Source: Hippophae tibetana (lineage: Eukaryota; Streptophyta; Magnoliopsida; Rosales; Elaeagnaceae). Taken from it: a stretch of 64,000 nucleotides of DNA. The position numbers were made by a program, and so were the translations under genes. Shown one piece after another: positions 1 through 11,256 of this stretch; position 1 is the stretch's first letter; each line of letters starts with the position of its first letter. The stretch lies in assembly GCA_037013495.1 (NCBI GenBank), contig CM072801.1:12572501-12636500 (forward strand), in the 5' to 3' direction. Under the pieces are notes generated by a model. That model saw only the letters and a program-made list of their open reading frames with translations. It had not been told where the DNA came from and did not search any database.

Positions 1-3000
1 CACCATTTCTTTGAACTTTGAGGGTTATGAATACTTTTATCCTATAAGTATTTGAAATTATACAATTTAATTCTAGGATTAAAATGCACTTTTTACACTA
101 AAATTTCTTATTTTTATAAACTATTAGATTAAACTGACTAACATATAAATAAAATGTTTAAATTAACCCATTTTATGTCATAAAAACACCCCTGAAACCT
201 TTGTATCGATTCATAGCATTAGTCTTACACTAATTTGATATATTGGTGCCTATGAAAGAAAAAATATATATTGTTTTCTCTTATTTATCTTTATACTTTA
301 TTTTTAAAGTATTTTTATGCTACAAGTTATAATATAATTATAACTGATGTGATACGAGAAAATATTTTTTCTTAATGTGATTAACCAGATTTAACAGTCA
401 AGATGAAAATGGAAAAAAATAGGTATTATAGACTTGTAATTGTTAGATTAATTGATTAAGTATTATAATTTAATAAAATAATTAAATTGATCTAATTAAC
501 ATAATATTATTATATGTTTTTATGTGAAGACAAAAATATATTTATTAAATACATGTGCAACTAACTAAAAATAACTTAATAATTTCAAACTATTAGAAAA
601 TAAAAAAAAATGATTTATAAGTTGGAAATTTCTTTTTTTAGCAATACAAATAAAATAAAATTTTGATTTAAAAATGGCATACTTTAAGGATATTACAAGT
701 TTGTTTGACATCAAAATAGTTAAAATCTATATAATATCCATGAAAAAAGATTATCTCTCTCACATATATTCTTCTATTTTATTTAAATGATAAATAATGT
801 TTTGAATTTATTTAACTATCTTTTTTTAAAATAACTAGGACTAATTGTGGCTAACCTAAAAATAATCAAACTAAAATACTCATTTTTAAAAATAATAAAA
901 ATAATTTGATTCTTGACTCAAATAGAAGATAATATTAGAGGTAGATATGGTCCTGTTAGATCAAAATTTTATTAAATTTAAATAAATTGAACCGAATTTT
1001 TCATATGTATTAAATTAGATACTACATGATCGTTAAAATTGATATAGTTTAGTTATAATTATTTAGAATATGAACGTTATAATATATATTAAAATAATTT
1101 TATATGATCTCCAATGAAGTAATAGTTTATTTATTTTTGGTACATTATCAACATTTTTTAATCTTAGCTGAAAACATGATCATTCTAATAAATAACAATA
1201 TTTTTACTTTTATCTATCCTCACTTAAAACACTTAAAATTATTATTTTCTAGGAACACAAAGTAAAATAATAGTGAAGTTAACCGTTGAGTTATATACAA
1301 TATTATACTCATAAAATATAATGGTGTAAATGTATAATTTAAATAATTTAAAATTTTTACAAAACAAATAATATAACAAACTTAATTATATTGTTCGAAA
1401 TAATTTACTTTTTTAGTGCAAAATATATGTTACTTTACCAATGGGCTTTTCTATTTTTGGCAGAAAAAGGGCCTTTTCATGGGTTGAAAATGGAACTTTT
1501 TATGGGCTACAGTCACAAAACGAAATTATTAGTCTCTCTTTTTGAAACCTTACATATCATGTTTATACACTAATTTCAATTTCACAATTTATTCTACATT
1601 TAATTTTAAAATTTCTCTAGTTTTCTTTTTAACTAAAACCAATATTACTATATTAAGTGGTTAGGAAACACCTTGTAAATCTATTATTAGAGGTTAAAAA
1701 ATCTTTTCAAAACCACAATTAGATATTTTCATAACTCATATATGTTGCAGCAAACATGGAGTGACATTTAGTAAAAGTGGGATGTACAACTTGTAACATC
1801 TCTTTATAAAGATCTAATTAGACAATAGCGAGTATTCATGAAGAGGAGTTATTATTATTATTTTTAATTCAAATGATAAGATAATGCATTTATTTAATAA
1901 AATCATTGTTAAATGATAAATAGTATAAGTAACACAAAGCTCAAATAAAATATCCAACCATTTCCATACAAGCCATTAATGCCAATGTTAACTAGAAACC
2001 AACAAATTTATGATAATGATAACTAGAAGGAATTTTCATTGTATTTATTGGTAAATTTCCTCTCCTTTTATTATTTTCCTAAGAGCACTACCGTACTTAG
2101 TAAATTTATCAAGATTTATTAGATATGTTAATGTTAGTATAATTGAAACATCTAATCACATTTTATCACATAAATTTAAATATTTAGACTTTTCATTTTG
2201 TTTATTGGCTTCCAATACAATAATAATTGTTTCAGATGTAACTAGAGCTACCACTTTCCGGTACCTATTACCGAATCACAAACAATATTATAACCTTTTG
2301 GTGAATGGAAATGTGAGATTGACACACAATTTTTTATCAATTTTAAGAATTACCCCATTTAAATTTTATGATATGTTTATATTATCTAAAAAAATAATTT
2401 TTTTTTAATTTTTAAAATAATTTTAACACCTAAAAAAATAAAAATACTGAGTGCAAAAATTAATGATATTAAAATGTCTTGGACCACACCAAATTCTTGT
2501 AGTAGACTCTTCATCTAAGCCTATCTTTGGGACGTGAAAGACATCAAAAGTTGCTAGTTTGTTGAAGAATAAAGAGATTAATTTTATTTTTTTCTTTTTT
2601 AAATTAAAAAATATTTATCTACCTATCTATTTATATTAAATATTTTTTTAAGCACAATAACGCTAACAATCATAATGTAATTACCAGTGACACAAAATTA
2701 CAATTTTTCGTACTCATTTCAAAAATACACTATCTTATCTACATATAAATTAAAATTTAGCCTTTAACAGTTTTACATAAAAGTAAATGAGTAAATTTGC
2801 TGTAAATTTAAAATAAATTTTATTTTAAAAATTAAAAGTACTTTGACAATAAAAAAACTAACTTCTAAAAATTATTACAGCAAACATAATACGGTAAATA
2901 TTATTTGTTTGAGATATATGGTGAATATTTATGTAATTCTATATTTAAAATTTTATTAAACCCTCTAAATAAAATGAAGAAATCTCATCCACTACTAATA

Positions 3001-5078
3001 GGTTGTCAATTTAACATGCTTAATCAAAGTCCATATGATCTAATTTCTTCTAGTTTAGCTTGATCTGATTCTATTTGAATTCGATTTTATCCCGATAAAT
3101 CCCTCGAAATCTTACTCGATTAGTTTTAGGATTGAGCCTAGGGTTAAACATTTATGCAACGATTTGAATCCGTTATCAATGCAAATTAAATTTAAATTTA
3201 TTAAAATATATATACATTTAAATATTGTATGTTATTATTTATAATTTTTAACCTCATTTAAATTTAGAAACTAATTTTAATCAATTCAAACTTAAAAAAA
3301 TCACACTCAATCTTATTCAAATATCTTAGGGGTAGATTTTAAACTTATATTTAAATTAAAAAATTTAATTTGACCCGACCTAAAAACATAATGGCTTGAC
3401 AATGCCCTACTCGAATTCGCCCGAATCCAAAATTTAAAATTTGAATAAGTTTAATTCATACAAATTTACGTCTAAAAAATTGGTAAAAAATTTAAGCTTC
3501 TATTTTGTTTTTCAAAGATATATTTTATGAAGAAAAACAAACAAAAAGTATCTTAAGCCCAACAAGAGGTTTGGCAATCAATTAAGCCAAAGTAAAATTA
3601 TCTATTAATACATACTGAAATGTGGATGGAAAATTTTTAATTTCACTAAATTTCTAGGAGTAATTACTCTAAATCATAAATTCTCTCTAAAAATTGTCAC
3701 ACAAAATGCAGATCCGAACAATGAATTTAATTAGCAATTAGAAAGTCATCGTGATCCTGCAGCATCCATCATTAGTGTACTATATATTATCAAAACACCA
3801 TGTTATATTGATCATAACTTATTTTATAAATTTTAAAATTTAATAAAAGTATATTTAAAAGTAATTTAGTTGATATAGAATAAATATAATAAAAATAAAA
3901 AAATATTTTTATTAATTTAAAGTATTAATATTAAATACAATGAGGAAGCAAGAAAAAAATTGTGTCAATAATCCCATGCAAGCTAAAGCTGATACATATG
4001 AGTATATGTTTTTTTTTTCGTTTTTTTACCCAAAAAAAACACTCATGCAAACTAATTATGTAGTGGATATAATAACTTAAGCATTTAACGACTACTTTAT
4101 ATCATGAGCATGCACAATTAATATGATTTTTTTATATATATATTGAATATAATTTTGTGAGCATGCATCATTATAATATTCAACATATTTTATCAATTTA
4201 TTTTAAACACGTCACAAAATTATAATATTTAAAATTTCATATGTATAATTGTCTCTACTGCACAATATAACAACACTCATGCAACTTCAACTACACATAG
4301 GCTTGATAATAAGTACTGGATCAACCTAACAACATTAATTAATTAATTAGTATACTCATAGGATTCTAACATACAGTTGTGATTATCCAATATACACATT
4401 ATAACATAGCAAATAGAATATATATAAATACATACATACTGATCAGGCAATAAAAGAGAATACAGAAACAGTCATATATATATACGTAGCTGTAGAAATT
4501 AAAAATCAAGCTACTATAATTTATCTTAATGGCTAGCTAGGTTTTGCTTGTATTGTTGTAGCATAAAGACGTTAAAGCTTCTCGTAATTAAGACCCATAA
4601 ATCAGATGTTAAGAGTTTGATACTTTTATATTCTTTAACAGTAGTTCTTTCACAATATGCAACTTTGTATGCACCTTATCAATTTACACATAAACTTATG
4701 GTGCTTTAATTGGTATACTTGTTAAATTTTTCTTTTTTTAATTCATGATCTTTAGTTGATATATTTTTATTCACCTTCACCTAATGTATTAATTAATTCT
4801 TAATGAAGTATTTTCAAGATCAGCCTGGCTGTCAATTGATCGCTGACATGCATTTTTTTTAAAATATAATTATACTATTTATGTATTTCAATTGGGATTA
4901 TAACTACAAACCTATTACATGTTTAAATTTACTACATATCGTTTAGTTATAAATTTAATAGTCGGTGACATGCACTTTTAGAAAGTAACAAGTGGCGTGT
5001 GTTTTTTTTAATGGATTTTTTAATATCTACATTTTTAAGTTTTAATTTCAAAACTTTTATCTTATATCATGATTGTAT
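1..5078. other. AT-rich intergenic region, no gene recognised
   Basis: This is low-complexity AT-rich DNA with stops in all frames. The only open frames are of 60-70 codons (for example near 1391-1573 and 2205-2408) and have no recognisable motif, splice context or leader. Around 2999-3411 a stretch is bounded by weakly complementary ends (TAGGTTGTCAA and TTGACAATGCCCTA), which might be an eroded MITE, but no target duplication is visible. Nothing else can be supported. Confidence 0.6.
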
Positions 5079-5411
5079 TAGAGGTGTCCATAAGTCGGAC
5101 TAGATCGGACCAAACCGTAAAACTGGATCGAATCGAGCGGTTTACAAATCAAACGGTCTGGTTCGATTTGTACTAATTTTAAACTGTTCGAACCGGACCG
5201 GACCAGTTTAATAATATATTAAAAATTTCACATTATTTTTCATTAAATGTATAAAAATATTGAACTAAATCAAAAATCAAATCGGATCGAACCATTTTAT
5301 AAATCAAACGGTCCAATTTGTATTAATTAAAACAGATTCAAACGGTTCGGTTCGATCCAGTTAAATTTTTTAAATCAAACCCGGGCCGGATCGAACCGTT
5401 GGACACCCCTA
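5079..5411. mobile_element. hAT-like MITE with 8-bp target duplication
   Basis: A 333-bp non-coding element. It begins TAGAGGTGTCCA and ends TGGACACCCCTA, so the 12-bp terminal inverted repeats match at 11 of 12 positions. It is flanked by a perfect 8-bp direct repeat GATTGTAT at 5071-5078 and 5412-5419. An 8-bp duplication with a (T/C)AGGGGTG-type end is characteristic of hAT transposons. The interior has no coding capacity and is made of repeated CGGTTCGAT/AATCAAACGG blocks, more GC-rich than the flanks. It must have been mobilised in trans by an autonomous hAT. Confidence 0.85.
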
Positions 5412-6030
5412 GATTGTATATGTCGTTAGGTTATAAAATCATCGGAAGAAAAATAAAATAAAAATATTAAATAATATAAATTTATATTTATATTCTTCTT
5501 TTGAAGTACAATGCGTCGATTTATTGTTTTAAATAAATAATTTTTTATTATAATGTTATTTATAACATCATACACTGCAATTAACACAAATGTAAATATA
5601 TATGCCTGTAACATTTATAACCATATTAATGAACATTAATTTGTGGGGTGTAGAAATACCAATTCAATAGGCTAGCTCAACATTGCTCTGAATATATTTT
5701 TAATTACTTCTATAAAAGAAGTGGAGGTAAAAAAAAAATTCCCATTGAGTTGGAAATTAATTTCTTCACTAAGATACAATTAATCAGTACTTGAATTACT
5801 CGACACAATGTCATCCAGGGACAACCAAAAAGAATGGGAAGGATATAGAAAACATAAAGGTCATAATGAAAAAATACATGCAGTTTAAAGTTTGGTTGGC
5901 TATAGACTTTAATTCACTAATCATGATTATAATATTATTAGTGGACGTCAATTTTTATAAACATTAACTATGACGAGTCTCCATAAATCTACACATGCAA
6001 GGAGATTATTGGCGCCTTCTCAAGACACTT
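5412..6030. other. intergenic, nothing recognised
   Basis: AT-rich spacer between the MITE and the tandem array. The minus-strand open frame at 5426-5614 has no recognisable features. Confidence 0.5.
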
Positions 6031-6535
6031 AAATGCTTTAGTATGTGATATTGTATAAAATTGAAAGATTAAGGTTTGTTCTATGATGATCAAAGGAAAG
6101 ATAGTAACGTGATTATTAACATGATTTGTAAATGCTTTAGTATGTGATATTGTATAAAATATAAAAGATTAAGGTTTCGTTCTACGATGATTAAAGGAAA
6201 GATAGTCACGTGATTATTAAGATGATTTCATTTGTTGATATATATGTGATATTGTATAAAATATAAAAGATTAAGGTTTCACGTGATTATTAAGATGATT
6301 TTATTTGTTGATATGTAATGTGAATTGTATAAGATTAATATACGTTACTTTATATTTGATATTTTTGACACTTACTTAAATGCTTTAGTACGTGATATTG
6401 TATAAAATATAGAAGATTAAGGTTTTGTTCTAATATGATTAAAGGAAAGATAGTCACGTGATTATTAAGATGATTTCTATGTAATGTGAATAGTATAAGA
6501 TTAATATATGTTAATTTATATTTGATATTTTAATT
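6031..6535. repeat. imperfect tandem array abutting a copia LTR
   Basis: Units starting AAATGCTTTAGTATGTGATATTG occur at 6031 and 6130 (period about 99), with a shortened copy near 6243 and another at 6378. Each contains a block with TCACGTGATTATTAAGATGA or a close variant. The later, longer units also contain a segment (about 6311-6366 and 6478-6530) whose last ~24 bases equal the first bases of the copia 5' LTR at 6509. The array therefore overlaps the retrotransposon boundary. Confidence 0.75.
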
Positions 6536-6713
6536 CATTTATATTATATTTGTATTATTTTATTTGTACTATATTTACAATTTTATTTGTATTATAATTG
6601 TATTATATTTATACTATATTTGTTACAATTCTATAATGTTCTTTATGTACATTCTAAAACACATTAACACAATATTAAATTATTATTTTTTCTTATTTTT
6701 TATATTCTTCACA
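6509..6713 (+). repeat. 5' LTR of copia element
   Basis: A 205-bp LTR beginning TGTTAATTTATATTTG and ending TTCTTCACA. It resembles the 218-bp LTR at 11039-11256 along its whole length, and the two share the motifs TTCTCTATGTACATTCTAAAA (or close) and TTCTTCACA/CTCTTCACA. Confidence 0.85.
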
Positions 6714-6725
6714 TGGTATCACAAC
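6714..6725 (+). other. copia primer-binding site
   Basis: TGGTATCACAAC lies directly after the 5' LTR. It matches 10 of 12 positions of TGGTATCAGAGC, the usual initiator-Met-tRNA primer site of plant copia elements. Confidence 0.8.
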
Positions 6726-6999
6726 CTCTCATTTACCTCTAGAATTTCTATCAAAATTTCGCTTCTCTTCATCACAACCAACTCGGCTTATCCCAACTCG
6801 GTTCACCCTCAACCCGACTCACTCCAACTCGGTTCACATCAACTCGGCTCACTCCTATCTGGCTCACCTCAGACCCGGTTTTACGCTCGTTTTCAACTTC
6901 TCTTTTCATTTTAAGGATATTTGTGACCTATATACAATCTTTTATACTATTTCTATATATTTGCTTTATATTTCCTCCATTATTTTGTTAAAATTGATC

Positions 7000-7790
7000 A
7001 AAATGATGTCCCAAAACCAATCCCTACTACCCTTGATGATACTAACTACCTAGCCTGGGCACAAGCAATGAAAAGTTTCTTGAAAGGACGCAAACTATGA
7101 CGTTTCATAACTGGTGATATCTCTATACACATCCAAGAAACCACTAAAAACAACTTTTTATTTGCTAATCGCCTTGAAGACTGGGAGAGTAAACATCATC
7201 AAAAGTTTGGGAATTTCTTAAGGCTCGCTTCACTACAACAGATTTGGCCAACCAATATCAACTTCTAACAACTCTTCATACCAAACGCCAAAGGGCTGAT
7301 CAAACCATTAACCAATTTCTCTCTGAAATGCATACTATTTGGGATCAACTCGCTCTCTATGAACCAACTTGGATAAACAAGATTGACGTTGAGATGTTTA
7401 CAACTTACCATAATCACTAGCGTCTTGTTATTTTTCTCATGGCTCTCTATGATCGATTTGAACCTATTCGGGCTTCTTTACTCCATTAGAGTCCTTTTCT
7501 ATCCTTAGATACTGTTGTGACCAAGCTTCTCTATGAAGAAACTCAAATGGGGGTTTTCAAAGTTCATTATACAAATTATGTTCTTGTCACCCCCTCGTAT
7601 CACCCTAAAGGAGGTTCTAAAGAAGGCTTCAAACATCAAGGTTGCACCTATTGTCACAACCTCAATCATAAGTTTCTTACATGTCCCATTCGAGTATGTA
7701 TATATTATCACAAGAAGGGTCTAGGACACTTTCATAGAGATTGCTTTCGAAATCCCTCTTAGAATCCCTCTCAGAATCCCTCTCAACATG
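7000..7790 (+). pseudogene. copia gag remnant with CCHC zinc knuckle
   Basis: Translation in broken frames gives plant copia gag features: an N-terminal block resembling TNYLAWAQAMKSFLKGRK, with an in-frame TGA at 7098-7100 where Trp is expected, and a nucleocapsid knuckle at 7643-7684. That knuckle fits CX2CX4HX4C with all four ligands present. Several further stops separate the two parts, so no functional capsid protein can be made. Confidence 0.8.
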
Positions 7791-8219
7791 CTTCAGGTAA
7801 AAATAGTAACTCATCTATCACTGTTGTTGTTTCTGAGGATAATCATGACAAATTTACCTTCTCCACTCAAGAACTTGAAGGTCTTCTTTAACATGTTCTC
7901 TCAAAATCTAGTAATCCTTCTCCTTCTGCCTTGTCTTTCACATCAAGTAAATCTTTATGGTATTTTGATTCTGCTTGTTGTAACCATATGACTCATGATA
8001 TTCATATCTTCTCTCCCACACATTCTTTCATCTCCAAACCTAAATAATTCAAATTGCCAATGGTTCACATATGCATGTTAATGTTGTAGGACAAGTTTCC
8101 ACATCTTTTATATCACTTTCTGACACCTTTTATATTCCCAACCTTACTCTAAATCTTATCTATGTTGGTCAATTATGTGAACTTGGTCTTACTATTACTT
8201 TTTCCTCTTCTAGTTGTCA

Positions 8220-9170
8220 TGTGCAGGATCCATAAACAGGACAGATCCTTAGGATAGGCCGTAAGGTTGGACGATTATTTGAACTTATCAACTTTCATCT
8301 ACCCAATTCTCCTCATAAATCTGTTGTTACTTCAACTACTCCTATCAACCTCTGGCATGCTCTTCTAGGTCATACGTCTATAGGATGTCTTTACCCCTTA
8401 GCATCTTCTGGTAAATTAGGATCTGTTTCTATTTCCGATAATGTAAATTGTTTGTCTTGTCAATTGGGAAAACAACCTACTTTATGTTTTAATAAAAGTG
8501 ATTCTACTTCTGTCTCCCATTTTGAATTAATTCATTCTGATGTTTAGGGCCCATTCCTACATCCTATTATGAGGTGATATGTTTACTTTGTCATTTTTAT
8601 TGATGATTATTCAAGATTCACATGGATTTTTCTCATGAAACATAGATCTGAATTACCCAAAATTTATTATGATTTTTCCCAAATGGTTAAAACCCAATTT
8701 TCTCAAAATATCAAAGTACTTAGAACTGATAATGCTATGGAATATAAAGAAACAATTTTTTTAAAATTTTGTTCAATAAAATAGGACTTTTTCTCAATAT
8801 TCTTGTCCAGAGCACATCTCAACAAAATGGAAGAGCTGAGCGAAAACACAGACATATTCTTAATATTGTTCGCACTCTCCTCATTTCTAGTTCTTATCCT
8901 GAACGTTTTTAGGGTAAAGCAGCTCTTACGGATGTTTATACCATCAATCGTGTTCTCATGCCTATTATTCACAATCAATCCCCTTATGAGCGTCTTTATA
9001 GTACTTTTCCATCTTATGAACTACTCAAAGTGTTTGGTTGTGCCTATTTTGTTCATCTTCACCCTCATGAATGTAATAAATTGGAACCTTGTGCTCGTCT
9101 TTGTTGTTTCTTAGGGTATGGAATAGAACACAAAGGCTATCGTTGTTGGGACCCTATCTCTAAATGATTG
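8220..9170 (+). pseudogene. copia GAG-pre-integrase and integrase remnant
   Basis: About 8330-8530 encodes the gag-pre-integrase zinc-binding block (a WHALLGH motif and the CLSCQLGK region). About 8540-9170 encodes the integrase core, with conserved stretches such as FIDDYSRFTW and RTDNAMEY, and then the C-terminal FLGYG..HKGYRCWDP block. Stops (for example in the block near 8547, and near 8568) and frameshifts interrupt the frame repeatedly. Confidence 0.8.
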
Positions 9171-9529
9171 CGCATCTCTCGTCATGTCATCTTTTGGGAA
9201 CATAAAATGTTTTCCTCTATTTCCTCATTTCATGTCTCGTCTCCTACCTCACTCTCATTTTTAATGACCCAACAATTAATTTATTTCCTCCTGACATTGC
9301 TCTATTACCCTCACCATCATCTACTATGACCTCTTCTAATGTGTCTGCTCCTTCTACTGATCCTACCATAACAACATCCTTTGAAGACTAACTACTTGAT
9401 TGTCCAAAGTCATCACTTCGTCGTTCTACTCGTGTAAGTAGTCTTCCCTTTCATTTTCGTGATTACCAATGTTTCTCTACTATTTTGTCTCATCATGAAC
9501 CCCAAAACTATAGAAAAGCTAGTTCTAAC

Positions 9530-10216
9530 CCTCATTGGCACCAAGCTATGACAGATGAATTACAGGCATTAACAAAAGCACATACATGAGATCTTGTTGA
9601 TCTTCCATCTAATAAATCTCTGATTGATTGTAAGTGGATTTTCAAAATCAAAACTCATTCATTTGGGTCTGTGGAACGATATAAAGCTCAGCTGGTTACA
9701 AAGGGTTTTACATAGGAATATGAATTCGACTATGAAGAAACTTTTGCACCTGTAGCTCGCCTCACCTCTGTTCAAAGTATCATTGTTGTTACTGCTGCTC
9801 GAAACCAAAACATGTTTCAAATGGATGTCAAAAATGTTTTTCTCAATGGGGGCATAACCGATGAAGTTTATATGAAACCTCCTCCTAGATACACTCATTC
9901 ACCTCATCAAGTATGCAGACTTCGTCGTGATTTCTATAGCCTTAAAAAAGCTCCTAGGGCTTGGTTTGCCAAATTCAACTCTACACTTACTAACTTTGGC
10001 TTCACTTCCAGTTCTTATGACTCTGATCTCTTTATTCGGAAGACTCCCACTGGTGTAACACTTCTACTCCTTTATGTAGATGATATGATCATAACAGGGA
10101 ATGACTTTAATGGCATTATTGATCTCAAGCAGTTTCTGAGCCATCAATTTGAAATGAAAGACCTTGGTCATCTCTACTACTTTTTGGGCCTAGAAATCTC
10201 ATATGATTCTCAATAA
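9530..10216 (+). pseudogene. copia reverse transcriptase remnant
   Basis: The conserved RT blocks run in order: WHQAM.DEL at the start, KWIFKIK, YEETFAPVAR, the FLNG block, a LKKAPRAWF block, and the catalytic YVDD box at 10073-10084. The longest uninterrupted piece is 9812-10216 (134 codons). Upstream, stops near 9587 (Trp to TGA) and 9713 (Gln to TAG) break the frame. The product is not functional as a whole, although the catalytic box itself is intact. Confidence 0.88.
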
Positions 10217-10990
10217 TATTATCTCTCTTAAACAAAATACTCTTCCAATATTCTTAATTGAGTTGGCCTTACTGATTGCAAAACTGCATCAACACCTCTA
10301 AAAATTAATGTCAAACTTACTTCATTAGATGGTACTATTCTCTCATATGCCACATTATACAGACAACTAGTAGGCAGTCTTGTTTATCTCACAGTCATTA
10401 GTCCTGACATTACCTATGTTGTTCATTTGGTTAGTCAATTCATGTCTACTCTACGATCTACCCATTATATTGCGGTTCTTCGCATTCTCTGCTACATCAA
10501 AGGCACCATGTTTCAAGGTCTCCACTTCTCCAACAAGTCTAATCTTCTTCTTTCTACCTACTCTGATGTTGATTGGGCAAGTGACCCAACTATTCGTCGC
10601 TCTACCACTGGATATTGTTTCTTTTTGGAAACTCTCTCATATCTTAGCAAAGCAATAAACAATCCCTCACTTCTCGATCCAACACTGAAGCTGAATATCG
10701 TGCTCTTGTTGATACCACTCAAGAACTTCTTTAGCTCCGTTGGCTACTTATTAATATGGGTGTTCTCCAATCAACTACAACTATCTTATATTGTGACAAT
10801 CAGAGTGTTATTCAGATTGCTCACAATAATGTATTTCATGAACGAACAAAACATATCGAGATTGATTGTCATTTTGTTCGTCAACATGTTTTGCAAGACA
10901 CTGTTTGTCTCAAATCAATATCCTCCACAGATCAAACAACTGACATTTTCACCAAATTTCATCTACCAAGCAGATTTTAAGAATTAGTTT
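10217..10990 (+). pseudogene. copia RNase H remnant
   Basis: Frameshifted translation shows the RNase H block (LRILCYIKGT, DVDWASDP..RRSTTGYCFF) and the C-terminal [25 protein letters not shown] segment ending near 10980. Its pieces fall in at least two frames. It is followed directly by the polypurine tract and 3' LTR. Confidence 0.82.
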
Positions 10991-11023
10991 CCAAACTCAA
11001 GTTGATTTTTTCTCTTTCTCCTT

Positions 11024-11038
11024 GAGTTTGAGAGGGAA
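11024..11038 (+). other. polypurine tract of copia element
   Basis: GAGTTTGAGAGGGAA lies immediately before the 3' LTR, which is the expected position and composition for plus-strand priming. Confidence 0.7.
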
Positions 11039-11256
11039 CGTTAAGTTATATTTGATATTGTAATTTACTTATACTTCATTTGTACTATATTTGTACTATT
11101 TCACTTGTATTACACTTGTATTATATTTGTGCTACACTTGTATTACATTTGTGCTACACTTGTTAACTCTATAAATAAAGTTCTCTATGTACATTCTAAA
11201 ATACATCAACACAACATTAAATCATTCTTTCTTTTTATCTCTCTATACTCTTCACA
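11039..11256 (+). repeat. 3' LTR of copia element
   Basis: A 218-bp LTR starting CGTTAAGTTATATTTG (first base mutated from T) and ending CTCTTCACA. It contains a TATAAATAAAG block at about 11170. It carries tandem CACTTGTATTACA/TTTGTGCTA variants and is 13 bp longer than the 5' LTR. Confidence 0.85.

Larger units (their letters stand above)
6509..11256 (+). mobile_element. Ty1/copia LTR retrotransposon, complete structure, coding-dead
   Basis: A 4.75-kb element in the order LTR, PBS, gag with zinc knuckle, protease, integrase, reverse transcriptase, RNase H, PPT, LTR; integrase before RT makes it copia-type. It is flanked by ATATA on both sides (6504-6508 and 11257-11261), a plausible 5-bp target duplication, though in AT-rich DNA. 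All domains are interrupted by stops and frameshifts. Many of the stops are TGA or TAG where the family has Trp or Gln codons (for example 7098-7100), as expected from cytosine-methylation decay. The element is on the plus strand. Confidence 0.93.
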
